The position numbers and the translations under genes were made by a program. From Parietaria judaica (taxonomy: Eukaryota; Streptophyta; Magnoliopsida; Rosales; Urticaceae), in the NCBI GenBank assembly GCA_954871525.1, contig OX940860.1, positions 56,470,724 through 56,534,723 on the forward strand: a stretch of 64,000 nt of DNA, written 5' to 3'. Shown piece by piece: positions 23,408 through 34,536 of the stretch (positions are counted from its first letter, which is position 1; each line of letters begins with the position of its first letter). The notes beneath the pieces are model-generated. The model was not told where the DNA came from, ran no database searches, and saw nothing but the letters and a program-made list of their open reading frames with translations.

Positions 23408-26400
23408 CCTCGAGAAGAAAGCTCTTCGGGCAAGCGACCCGCCGAGGAGGTGTATGATGCTTCCCCCGCGAAGAAAGCAAAGGTTCCCGCCCCGACCCCT
23501 GAGCCCGAAGCTGCTGGTCCGTCTCGAGGAACAACGGAGGGAGCTCCGGGCACCGCGCCTGTTGAGGGCGCAGCGGGGAGGACGGGACTGGCGGCGGACG
23601 GGTGTGCGCGCCCCGCCGTGAACCAACGGGAGAGACTGGAGTTTGACGACATCGAGCGTCTGGTTGTCGCGCCGAATGCTCCCCCTCCACCCCCTTTGGG
23701 GGCTGAAAGCTCCATTTTTCCTTTCGCTCCGGGGGTCGCGGCCCGGTCCTGTCCGTCACCACCTCAGGGAATCCCCGATAAAGCGACGCGGGACCTGGCC
23801 GCGGCCTCTACGCCTCCGATTCAGCCTCCGGTCAAAGAGACCCGGGTTCCGAATGAGGAAGTTACGGGACCTATTGGCGAGGAGGACGTCCGAGGAGAGA
23901 CCTTCGCACCCGTCAGACGCAAAGGCGACCAGGAACAGATCCCCTTCACACCCGAGGAGGAACAGCCCGGGGCGCACCCCGAGGTGAGTCCTCCTGGCCC
24001 GAAGCTCCTTTCCGACGCATCTGGTATCGAGGCCCTCGAGGGCACAGCGATCCAGCCTTCTCCTGAACTTGCCGGCGTCCCTGACTCACAGGTACCTCTC
24101 ATTGCTCCTTCTAGCACGCCGCCGAAATCAACGGATGACTCGGCGCGGCCTTCTGCGTCATCTCCTGACCCCGAAGAGATACCTACCGGGTTGCCACGGC
24201 CTCAAGCCGGCTTCCCGGTCTTGTCGCCTACGGGTGCACTTCCCGAGGCCGAAATTTCTCACGGGCTCGTCGATCCTCTCAACGAGTCCGTGGGGAGCTT
24301 GGAACTTGTCGACCGTGTTTCCCGGGGTGTAGCCCAGTTGAGAGACGTGATCACCTCCGAGCGGCTATCCACCGCCAGGGCCGAGAGAGAGGCCAGCGAG
24401 TTGTCGGCAGAGCTCACGTTAGTCCGGGGACAGTTTGAGGTTTCCACCCGCGACGGGCAGAAGTTTCGGGAGCAGGCCGAGAGGCTTTCCTCGGAGCTCG
24501 ACGTGGCCACATTTGCCTTGGAATCGGAAACCTCGTCGCGTCGGGCCACGGAGGCCGAACTTAACAAGACCAAATCCGCCTTGGAGTCGGAAATCTCGTT
24601 GCGCCGGGCCGCAGAGGCCAAGTTCGCGGAACAGCAAAACGCTTTTGCTGTTAAGGAGGCGGGTCTCTCCGATGAGCTCCGGCTCAAGGCCGAGCGCCTC
24701 GCTCAGATTGGTGGAGCCGTTGGCGTACCATTCGAGCAGGAAGACCACCTGGCGTCCCGGGTCGACGCCGTGCTGAGGAAATTCGCCAAGGACTTAGAGG
24801 CTGCGCGAACCGAGGCAGTTGAGGAACGTCATGGCCGAGAGCACCTGTTCGAGGAGGCCCAGGCCAAGATGGAGCGCCTCTCGGCGAGGTATGATTTTCT
24901 TGATCAATCCATCAATGCCCACTGCTTGGCCGCCGCGTACCACGCCAACATCGTTTTGGTCGAGAAAATCCCTCCGGCGACACGCGTCGAGAGCCTCGAA
25001 ATCCGCTTGCCTTCGTGGCAAGAAAGCCGCGATAAGCACCGGGCCGTGGTAGAAGAGCTGGACAAGAAGTCCGCCCGGGACCCTGATTCTCCACCGCTCT
25101 CCCCCTGCAAGCCGGCAACCTTGGACTGCCAGAGACTTGAAGGCCTTTCCTCGGAGGGGGCCGCTCTCGGGTCCTCACCGCGCGATGGATCCGACTCGAG
25201 CACCGAGACCCCAGCGCCGCAGGAGCCCACGGTATAGGACGTTGTCCCGGAGTTTCCCTTTCAATTTCCTTCTCTTTCTTTTGTAAATTCCGAATTTTGC
25301 GGCTCTTTCTGTAATCCAAGAATTTAAGCGAATTATCGTATAAATAAAAGAAAATCTTTCTCGGGTTACCTCTTCCTTCCATCGCTAAGATTTTTCCGCT
25401 ATCGCCCTCGGATACTTGTCTTTCCCTTCTCCCTTTTCTTGTCGGGCCTCTTTATTGTTTCTTCCGCATCTCCACTCTCTCTTTTTCTTCGCAGGCCAGA
25501 GGTGGTACCGTTGTTCTTTGCCACGACGTCTCTTTCCCCAGTGATGGAGGAGGTTACGAGGGGGCCAAAGAGTCTGTGCTTGCTCTTGCTCCGGCGAGGA
25601 CTTTATCGGGAAGCGAAGATATTCCCCCCGAGACTACAGGGGCTAAGCTCGCCGAGTGTAGGGCGGAGCGCGATGAATATAGACGTCTCCTCGCCATTGC
25701 CGAAGAGTCCCTCCTTGAGGAGCGACAGCGTTATCAGCGGTGCGAGGACACTCTCTCGGCACAGCTCCGAAAAAAAAATGAGTATTTCAACCGAATCGCC
25801 GATGCTATAAACCTGTCCCCTGGTCGGGAGGAGCAAATCTCTTTCCATGTCAAGGCCGTGCTGAGGAAACTCGTCAAGGACCATGACGCAGCCAGGAGCT
25901 GGGCAATAGAGGAGGAATTTTCCCGCTTACACCTCTATCACCAAGCGGTCGACAAGCTGAAGCACGCCTCCGAGAGATTAGGTGCACTTGAGGGGATTGC
26001 CCGTGTTCAGCGCCTGCTGGGCAGTGTGCTCTCGAATATCAAGCTCGTCGAGGGATTACCTTCCCGCTCGACTGTTGGTGAGCTTCGAGCCAAACTGCCA
26101 AGATGGCGCAAGTTGGAGCAGGAATACCTGGCTGATTTGGCCAAGCTGGAGAGGAAAATCTCCGGTGCTTCAAACTCTCCTCAGCTTTCCCCTTGTCTCC
26201 CTCCGAGTGTCGCAAGGGCGCGCTCGCTGGGTTTTGATGTTCTTCCCTCCTCGTCGAGCACGGTATGGGGCAGCTTAGTTTAAATAATTTGTAGTTTTAC
26301 CTCTTCTTTCTGGAGTTGGTTCCTTACTTTTGGCTCCTCCTTTGCAGGCTGATCCTCCTTTACAGGCTGATAGTAGGGCTGATGCAAACCTTGTAGGAAC

Positions 26401-26575
26401 TTCCTCGAGTAAGCCCCCAGGACTTCCTGCTGATGATCCTGCTTGCTTAATTATGGATGGCATCATTCGCCAATGCTGCGATGCCATCATCGAGGAATGT
26501 GCCGACGCAGTCCTGGGTCAAGATCCCCTTGATGATGTCGCTGGGCGGGAGGATCGGTCCCTGCGAGAGTTATAA
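22517..26575 (+). CDS. Chimeric LINE ORF1-like / Tat antisense-ORF gene (3 exons, 1,236 aa)
   Basis: Exons 22517-25231, 25495-26262 and 26348-26575 join in phase 0 (905, 256 and 76 codons with stop). Donors are the near-identical ACG|gtatagg and ACG|gtatggg; acceptors are ttcgcag and tttgcag. Residues 1-295 look like a plant LINE ORF1 with a DUF4283-like core. Residues 300-580 are a low-complexity Pro/Glu/Ala-rich linker starting GKRPAEEV...KKAK. Residues 590-900 are long coiled coil (AEREASELSAELTLVRGQ and similar), ending in a module with LPSWQESRDKH and DPDSPPLSPC. Exon 2 repeats that module (LPRWRKLEQEY, SNSPQLSPC). Similar modules occur in the antisense ORF at 63570-63962, and the GKR...KK segment resembles that at 47340-47380. 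It is antisense to the LTR/PBS at 29272. Function unknown. No frameshift or stop in the spliced frame. Confidence 0.7.
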
Positions 26576-26862
26576 TATGTGTATGCACTTGGGGTGTGGA
26601 CGATGGGTTGTAAATAAAGATACTCTGTATTTCGTACTTTTGAATCAAATGAGCATATGATGATTTTTTTTATGAGTTTGCTCGCGATCTTCGAACTTGT
26701 ATGGGCTTGCTCGGCGCCTTTAGCCGTAAATATAATTTTTCTTTGCTCGGCACTCTCGCCGGCTCGGGCTTGCTCGACGCCCTTTGCCGTAAAATTTGTA
26801 TATATATTTTTTTTGCTCGGCACTCTCGCCGTACCTCTTTTCCTTGGCACTCTCGCCGTAAT

Positions 26863-27030
26863 TGTCTCTTGCAGGTATCGCTAGGTTTCATCGGGTACGA
26901 GCCGACTAATTCCCAGGACCCCATAGGCGCTCTCGCCTTAGTTGTCTCTTGCGGGTATCGCCAGGTTTTGTCAGGTACGAGCCGACTAGTTCCCAGGACC
27001 CCATAGGCACTCTCGCCTTATGTACGTCCC
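26863..27030. repeat. Two 80-bp tandem copies upstream of the 54-bp array
   Basis: GTACGAGCCGACTA at 26895 and 26975, with shared flanks GGACCCCATAGGC and CTCTCGCC. From 26690, shorter GGCACTCTCGCCG-type words occur irregularly. Confidence 0.75.
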
Positions 27031-27039
27031 CGGCACTCT

Positions 27040-27400
27040 CGCCGGCCCGGGATTGCTCGGCGCCCTTAGCCGTATAAGGATCTCGACATGTTTTGCCGGA
27101 CCGGGTTTGCTCGGCACCCTTAGCCGTATATGGATCTCGACATGTTTTGCCGGACCGGGCTTGCTCGGCACCCTTAGCCGTATATGGATCTCGAAATATT
27201 TTGCCGGACCGGGCTTGCTCGGCACCCTTAGCCGTATATGGATCTCGACATGTTTTGCCGGACCGGGTTTGCTCGGCACCCTTAGCCGTATATGGATCTC
27301 GACATGTTTTGCCGGACCGGGCTTGCTCGGCACCCTTAGCCGTATATGGATCTCGACATGTTTTGCCGGAACGGGCTTGCTCGGCACTCTTAGCCGTATA
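27040..27400. repeat. 54-bp tandem array, 7 copies
   Basis: TTGCTCGG recurs at 27053, 27107, 27161, 27215, 27269, 27323 and 27377: exactly 54 bp each. The core is GCCGGACCGGGCTTGCTCGG plus GGATCTCGACATG. Because 54 is a multiple of three, several frames stay open through the array; these are not genes. A TA-rich run follows (27403-27450), and 27451-27731 shows nothing further. Confidence 0.95.
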
Positions 27401-27731
27401 TATATATTATTATATATATTATTTATTATTATATTATATATATATATTTTTTTAATTTTCTCGGCACCCTTAGCCGTTTTTTTTTAATATGAATATTGCG
27501 AGGATACTTTCCCACCTATTTAGTACTATCACCGAGCAGAGTTGCACACACACTTTTGCCAACTTATAATTCCGCTCGTTTCTTAATAAAAAAAGAAAAG
27601 AAAACATACATACATAGACATTAAAAACCCAGAACAAACCCAAACAAATTTCTATCATCTAACAAGGCTGAAAAGTAGTCATCTCCAACCCTCCCTTCGC
27701 GCCGAGCAGTGTATGAGCCTTACTCCGGGGC

Positions 27732-28772
27732 TTAATCCTCCTCGACGATCGAGCAGACTGACGACACGATTTTCTCCAGAGAGTTTCCGCTGGGGCGACC
27801 GAAGTTACATTCCGGGCTGAGGTCGGTGTACCACGTGGTACCGAGGATGTAGCATGATCTGCAAAAGCCGCAAGCACGTCCATCTCGGCGTCGACCAAAA
27901 CACGGCGGGCGGGTGGAGTTTCCTGCTCGCATCCTCGTGGGCTTCTCGTAGACCAAGACGTTTCTGCTGCACCTCCTGCAGAACTCCATGTCGAGCAGAT
28001 GACCGCGTGGGGCGGGAGCCTGTTGCTTAAGATAGTCGGTTGGATTCCCTGCCGCAAGCAGCGGGGGAAGGTCCTCAAGTCTGACCCTGGTCCCTTTCTC
28101 GAGAGTGAACCCCTCGAAACTGGGAAATAGCCTGTTGACCCTCAGGAATTTTATTCCGTACTTGATGGTGGACAAGTTGTTGACCACGTCGTCTAAGGTG
28201 ATTCGGTGGCAGCGTGGCAGGCATAACTTTATGAGCGTCGGGTTGTCCTGCATAATTGTCTTTACCGCGGTGTTGGTGACCTCGTAGCACCCATCCAGCG
28301 TCAAGGTCTCCATCTTCCCTTGAGACCTCCTCGCCAGCCTCAGGAGATCCTCATCTTCGATCCGCTCGCTCAACGGGTTGTAGATGCTGAGGTTACGCCA
28401 CAGAAGGCTGTTCTCCCGAACCTCGTCGCGCAGTGACGTGCACACCATTTCCACCGCGATGAGTTCCTAGGGCATGAGATATGGCAGGACCAGTTCCAAT
28501 GCGGGGTGTGGTTCACCTGGGATTCTTGGCTCCTCCTGATCCCGCTGGCTCTCCGTGGTGTCCTCCTCCATTTGACACGGCTCGCTGCTTTACGGCCACT
28601 CGTCGTTCTTCCAAAAGTCCGTCATCTCGTGATCATCTCCTCCCCGTGCCCCCGTCGCGTCTTCTTTGGGCCATCCAGAATCTTCATCCACGATCATCTC
28701 TGACTCGTCTGCGTAGCTTTGGCCAGTAACTCCCCCCCTGAGCGCCATCTCCTCTTCGTATGCTTTCTCCGC
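27732..28772 (-). pseudogene. F-box SKIP14-like gene fragment captured in an LTR element
   Basis: On the minus strand one frame runs from a splice-like acceptor (gatacag at 28773-28775) to a stop at 27732. An acidic lead is followed by an F-box-like stretch (LELVLPYLMP, then ELIAVEMVCTSLRDEV and LLWRNL). LRR-type sequence comes next (ETLTLDGCYEVTNTAVK, LIKLCLPRCHRITLDD) and then a Cys-rich tail (EFCRRCSRN, ACGFCRSCY). The order F-box, short LRR block, Cys-rich end and the LSERIEDEDLL segment fit plant SKIP14-type F-box proteins, which act as SCF ubiquitin-ligase receptors. Two in-frame stops break it: TAA at 28590-28592 and TAG at 28467-28469, the second inside the F-box. No intron is evident across the LRR part. 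It is sense relative to the adjacent LTR/PBS. Identification is from memory. Confidence 0.65.
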
Positions 28773-29254
28773 CTGTATCGCGAAAACACTAACAAACACT
28801 GGTTTCGGAGTAAGAAAGGAACTTTTTATTTTCTGGGTGGAAAGATTGGTACTTATCTGGGAGTTAACCGAGTTGGTTTTTACTTCCGTAAACTTTTTCT
28901 TCATTGTCCTTTTCAAACTTCCCATTTTATAACCGTTGATTGTTTCGCACGCAACTTTTCGTATTCTCTGTTTCGCTGTCACTTCACAACGCTTCGGGAG
29001 TCACTCCGATTCATTGATACGCGTGCGCTTTTTTTTTCTTTTTCTGATTAACCGGTCTACCTCTCTTAAATGCAAGGAGTCCGTACGTCTCCTCTTCTTG
29101 CGTCACTCTTGCCCTTTGAGTTGCCTCCTTATGCTCTGCTCGCTATTTTCGCGCGCTCAGCCATCACCTCGAGCACGTTGCTGACGACGGCGTCGTTTGA
29201 TAACGTCATGCTCCTCCAAATTCCTGGCTGTGAGTTAGAAAGAAAACAAAGCCC
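28773..29254 (-). other. Leader between PBS and captured gene
   Basis: Minus-strand sequence after the PBS. It includes a short frame MTLSNDAVVSNVLEVMAERA ending near 29129, possibly a remnant of the element's own gag start, then an intron-like T-rich stretch leading to the acceptor at 28773. No other coding is visible. Confidence 0.35.
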
Positions 29255-29271
29255 CACGGTGGGCGCCAAAC
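29255..29271 (-). promoter_or_regulatory. Primer-binding site of the captured-gene element
   Basis: On the minus strand GTTTGGCGCCCACCGTG directly follows the LTR end CTCTACA. The same first 15 bases follow the LTR at 56542, linking the two elements to one family. Confidence 0.85.
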
Positions 29272-30018
29272 TGTAGAGGGCGATTTTCACCGCCATTTTC
29301 CAGTCACAAAGATAATCACCAAATAACAAATAAACTACAATAATTGATGAATATCTCTGTTTTATTATATTTTTCCGAAATGAGCTCGGTTTTCTTCCGT
29401 TGAATAGCTGGACAGATGAAGGATCATGAGCATAGGCTTTCTCTACTCCCTTAGCCTTTTCTATTACAAGATTTCCTTTTTCTCTTTCCGGGCCTCTTTT
29501 CTCTATTTTTCCGAACCTTTACAAATGAGGCTTATCTTGCCTTTTATAGAGTGTACAATACATTCCCTTCGCATCTTTCCCGCCTTTTTCTTCTTTAATC
29601 ATTCGCTTTCTTGCGTGATTTTAGGGTAGCATGGTTAATCCCTGCTTTATGTCACTTCCGAGCAGGCTGCCGTTATGGGTAGATGAGCCTCATTAAATGC
29701 GCATCCCTTCAGCCGTCATTCGGCCCTGCAAGCCTCGTCGCTGGTGCTTCTCATCGAGTGAGTAGGTCGGCTTCATTAAATGCACATCCCATCAGTGGTC
29801 ATTCGGCTCTGCATAATCATCATGACGAAATTCCTCGTCGAGCGTGATGGGACACTTCATCGCAGTTTGCTTTCGTAAGGCCGTGTCTCCTCACGGTCGA
29901 ACCTCCTCGGGGATAATCCCCCTCAGGTGATGAACTTCCTCGCCTCCCCTCATGTCGTTTATGGACAAAACGACACGAATTGTGTTGAGAATGAATTTGA
30001 CCAAATCCGACCTTAACA
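29272..30018 (-). repeat. 5' LTR (747 bp) of a minus-strand Tat-family element
   Basis: On the minus strand it starts TGTTAAGGTCGG and ends CTCTACA, with CTATAAAAGGC near 29545 as TATA box. It is homologous to the solo LTR at 8593-9457. Orientation follows from the PBS on its left side. I found no second LTR to the left, so the element is 3'-truncated or rearranged and no TSD can be checked. Confidence 0.9.
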
Positions 30019-30049
30019 GACATCCCTTTTTAGGTGATAGTAAAAAGAA

Positions 30050-30150
30050 AAAATTGATTTTTTTGCCAAAAACGGTCCGGTACCGGGACCAGAACCGGGA
30101 CAAAACCGGGAACCGAGTACAAAATTTTCACCCCTACTTGTCACCTTTTG
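30050..30150. mobile_element. Remnant of a GGGGTGCAA-type hAT MITE
   Basis: AACCGGG and GGTACCGGGACC words followed by TTTTCACCCCTA, like the right end of the MITE at 4653-5252, but with no matching left end. 30151-30773 is the bHLH 5' flank. Confidence 0.35.
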
Positions 30151-30773
30151 CTATTCCAAACTTGCCCGACATTATTTCTCGCGATTCAGAACTTCTAGTC
30201 ACGTAGCTCATGCAAATTGTCGTTTTTTTTTTATCTCCCGAAAATTACCCAATATCATTTTCCTATGAAAGGGTAAAATATTCTTTCTGGCAACCACATT
30301 TTCCTCTTCGAAAATTCCCATATCACGACAAATCATGTTCATTCTCGTTTTTTTTTTATCTTCCGAAATTACCCAAATATCACTAGCCGTGGTTTAGTAT
30401 TTGTCAAGGGTAAAATGGTCTTTCTGTAGTCACTCTTTCTTCCTCACTGCTCTCGCTCTGCATGTATGTATGTACCAGAGTACGACCACCATGTCAGTCT
30501 CATCCGATGATTCTCGCTCGAAACCCTAGAATTCTCTGCCAAGCTCCTCAAATTCTTCGCCTCTCTCTCATCGGAAAACAGTAACAATCTCTCTCTCTGC
30601 TTTCGTCGTTCCACGTTTCGTTATCAATGGCAGAACTCAAACTCCTTCGTTCTGAACCTTCTGTCTGCGTCCAGTTCCGTCTGAGCTCGCAGTGTTTATC
30701 TACCACGAAGCTCCTATTTTTCAATGGTTTCGTGATATCGACCATTTTGCTGTTTCAGGGATTTTCAATCGCT

Positions 30774-33556
30774 ATGGAATCTGGGCAAAGCAGCCACAAC
30801 AATGGCGACTCTATGCAATTGATGTCACTCGACTTTTCCTCGAACAATCTTGTTGAGAACGACGGTTCCGACCATCGAATTCGAATCCCGCAGATGATGA
30901 ACCTGATGGAGAATGGGAAGAGTGCTTATCAGCTGCCATGGTGGGTCCAACACCAAGAGGCGATCCCGCACGACAGCTACATCAAGTTTCTGCTGGAGAG
31001 CTCGGCTTCTGCGCTCGCGGCCGATCACAGCACGGTTTTGACGGGAATTCCGCTGCCCGGTGCGCAAACTTCGTACGATCTTTCCGGGACTTGGCCTTGG
31101 AATCACTACCTGGGAAGGTCCCCTTCGAGCGAAGCTGATGCGTGGAGGGTAAGGAAGATCATCGTGAGATGAATCTGTGATTATTGGTAATGAGTTGTGA
31201 CGTTTTCTTCTGTTTGAGCAGCTGAGACTTCTGATGCAGCAGAGTGAGGATTTGGGGTATCAATTTTCAACGACAATAGACCAGCCTCAGGTCTAGCTTT
31301 CTGAATTCTTAGTGTTTCGACTCATAATCGTTTTCCAAATGGGAATTGTGCTTAAACTCTGTCGAGAGAGATTAAACTTAGTGAATGATCATTAGCTCTC
31401 ATTTTCATTAGCTTAAGGTCTCTTAATGACACCCGTAATTAGGTAATTTAAATGACATAATGATTAAATAATCCTATTTACTCCTAAATGTTAGGTATGT
31501 AAGATAATACCCCAATCATAAAAGTAATAAATCAATTAATTAACCACTAACTAGCTATAATTACCATAACTAATTAAATACATATGCTAATTACAAAATA
31601 CTCCTAGCTTTAGAATTTCATATGTTATATTCTATCCGATCAGATGTTAGTTGTCTCGAACAGTATCTCGTTTTTTCTTTTTCTTTTTTTAAACGTAGGG
31701 TGAGCGTTTTTCGATTTTTTTTATGCTGGTGGGGCTCAAACCCTACACATCAAGGATACAAGTTCAACTCGACCCTTATCGGTGTTAGCTTTTGGATCAT
31801 GGAAGCAATACAATCTTTAATTCTTATGTGTTCTTGCAACAGAATCAGAGTTCCTGGAGGCAAAATGCAAGCTACACCTACAACGTTCCTCAAGTTGGTA
31901 CTCCGAGTGTAAGCGTTGCTTCAGCGGTTCATTCTCTGTCCCCAGCAGAATCCAGAGGGTCGAAACCGAAACCAAACACGAACGATCGTGTAAGCGATTT
32001 CATTCACTTCAAAAACTATATATTTTATTTCTTGGATAACTGTTAATTTGTTTCGACTGTGTGTTTATTAAAGCAGAAGCGCAGGAATCGAATCCATGAA
32101 AATCTTAATGCATTGCAAGAATTGCTCCCAAATTCTGCAGAGGTAACGCTCATTGACAGTTAATAAGTACACACTAAGTTGAATTATCTTATGTTATGGA
32201 ATATGTATAATGACAACATATTATCTTATTAGAATTGCTCTCTGCTTTGGTATTTGTCTATTCATTTTTAGAAAGCTCCTAATGCTTTTGGCTATTTGCA
32301 AAATGTAATTTTGCACCGTAAGAGAATATAGACTATCAATCAATGATCAAGCCTCATTAATTATTAAAATAGAACAAAAAAACTCATAGAAGACTTTCAG
32401 AATTTGAATTATACAAAATTGTTAAAGATCTCGCAAAAATATATCGTGTTAATTTTTCGCCCGACTCCTAAAATGATTGGCCGGCCCGGTTATTGTAAAG
32501 GATAACTATATCATGTGTTTGACTGGTTCCGATGATTATCAATAGGGTTATCAAGGATCTGTATTAGATGATGTTATCGACCATGTCAAGTTCTTGCAGC
32601 TTAAAATAAAGGTAAAAGTTCTCCTCTCCATTAATTTGTTTCCTTCTTCTATTTTGGTAATATAGTCACTTAATCTTGAAGCCATCAGTACTAAGCCAAA
32701 TTTTAGTTTAATCAATCAAGAAATTTAATTGAAGTGCCATTATTAGAGTTTGTGACACTAACCGTTCATAGCTTTGCGGTGCGACATATTTTTCATTCGA
32801 TCTTTTGGGAGAGCTGTTTTAGAGCGGAGGGATCAGGCCGATTGGCCGGATCACCCCAAAAAAATTGACAATTAGGTTTTAATTAACCCTAAAACGCTAA
32901 TTACATAAGAGCCGAATGGATATTGTTGACGTACTGGATTCTTCTCTTATGCCTGTGATTTCTCCCAAATTGGGTTTCTGCGTAAAGTTCATGTATAAAC
33001 GGAGCTATAGCCAAGCCAAAAGGTAGCCTTGATCTCCCCAGTTCTTTAAAGATTTAATTCGAATCTCCTGTACAATTTTCAAAAAAATGAAAAATAGGCA
33101 TAATTTAAAAATGTTTACTTTTTTGCCTTGTCCAAATCTTTAAAAAATCGGTTGGCTCCCATTCAATCCTAGTTCCGTCACTGATTCCGTGTCAATTTAT
33201 CTTTACGTTCGTCCATTACTACTGCGTGCTTGCTTTATAACAGTCATTAATATCGATGTTGCAGGATTTAAGCAAAACCCGATTGGAAAGTGAATCACCA
33301 ACGGTGCCTGTAATTTTCCGCGAGGTTCATTTTCCTTTTCTTACTGAAATTAGCTCGTTTTCATCCCCTTTTATGAAAATTTTCGTTTGTGTTACAGGGA
33401 TATGGTCACTACTTGTGCGATCAGGGCGTGTTGAGCGAGCCTCTAGAGGAAGTGATGGGCAAATTGCTGGAGCAAAACCCGACGAGAGCGATGCAGTTGC
33501 TCGAGATGAAAGGTCTTCTTCTTTTGCCCATTGAATACACTCAAGGTTTATGGTAG
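30774..33556 (+). CDS. bHLH transcription factor with degenerate basic region (7 exons, 313 aa)
   Basis: Exons 30774-31148, 31222-31290, 31843-31989, 32077-32142, 32546-32611, 33265-33324 and 33398-33556. All junctions are GT-AG, every exon is a multiple of three, and the total is 314 codons with stop. Residues about 190-245 form the domain: basic part NTNDRKRRNRI, helix 1 HENLNALQELLPNSAE, loop GYQG, helix 2 SVLDDVIDHVKFLQLKIK. The usual H-x3-E-x3-R pattern for E-box contact is altered: proline and aspartate occupy the His and Glu positions, while RR-x-R is kept. The C-terminus has a conserved-looking block (GYGHYL, EPLEEVMGKLLEQNP, AMQLLEMKGLLLLPIE) as in one plant bHLH subgroup that I cannot name with certainty. 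An intron-type acceptor (gctgtttcag at 30750-30759) suggests a 5' UTR intron, so the ATG at 30774 is preferred over 30627. Nuclear; partner unknown. Confidence 0.85.
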
Positions 33557-34536
33557 TAGAGCCTCTTCTCGTGTACAAACTACAAACGGTCTTTTGGCCT
33601 ATTCCAGTATTTCCTCATTAATGGTTTTTGATATATTTCTTTTATTTCCTTTACTGTTTGTATTGAGGAGGATTTTTCAATTGTCTTTTTGGGGAAGTTA
33701 GTTTGTGGCTGCTATATAAGCGCCTACAGGTCTAGAGTTTCGATTATGTTTTTCGTGTTTATTGTTTTGTTCAACGACTCACTTCTCCCGGAGAGTAGGC
33801 ATCATAGTTCTCGAAGGATCGACGGAATAGATGTTTTTCGGTTTCTAGCAATATTATTCATGTCATTGCGTTGGTACATGTTCTTCACGTTGTGTTTGGA
33901 ACCGATCATTTTACTCCAATACTCTCAACCGTTCATTTGCAAACTCGTTTATTAATCGTGTTAAATGTGCTTCGCCCGTTTATTAACCATGTTAATCGGG
34001 TATGAAGCTGAAACCCATATATTAAAGTTATCGGTGATTGAGAAATAATAGTCTTTGGTTTTTGTTTGAATGTTCGTACGTGAGACAAATTTATTATGAA
34101 TCGAACCCATGATAGCAATTAGCAACGTTCGTAAAGATAAATCGACACAGGAACAAGAATTTTAGGTTTAGTGATACAATTTAGACACAAATCGATAACT
34201 TCATTAAATTACTTTATCTAACTTCATTGACAACCTAAACGCAAAATTGATTGATCCAACATTAAATACTAACAATAACAAGCTTGAAGCTCTTACATAC
34301 ATTAACCAAAACAATATTACAACGTTACCGAAAAAAGTTGAATACAAAAGTTGTACAAAACGTGAGATCCGACTCTTTCCGGTATTCGTATCCGTAGCGA
34401 GAATTGTATTTCTACACTCTCTTTTCCTTTTGGCACCTATTTTTAATTCTTATTGCCTAAATTCCTCCAGATCTAAGCAAATTGTACATGTAAAAACGTG
34501 ATAAAAAGAATTTACATGAAAATAGAAATAGGTGTA
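33557..34536. other. Convergent 3' flanks of the bHLH and DedA genes
   Basis: AT-rich, no supported gene; contains both 3' UTRs. Confidence 0.6.

Noticed and set aside
23250..24750. Minus-strand open frames of 100-140 aa opposite the chimeric gene
   Set aside because: GC-rich codon composition on the plus strand produces open antisense frames; no motif or conservation seen.
27040..27400. CRISPR-like direct repeats
   Set aside because: Units are contiguous with no unique spacers, and this is a plant genome; ordinary tandem repeats. The same holds for the 40-, 77- and 110-bp arrays.
26986..27487. Repetitive 120-155 aa open frames on both strands
   Set aside because: The 54-bp tandem unit is a multiple of three, so frames stay open automatically.
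30627..30773. Upstream in-frame start for the bHLH gene
   Set aside because: A strong intron acceptor lies between it and the ATG at 30774, and the added residues look like 5' UTR/intron translation.
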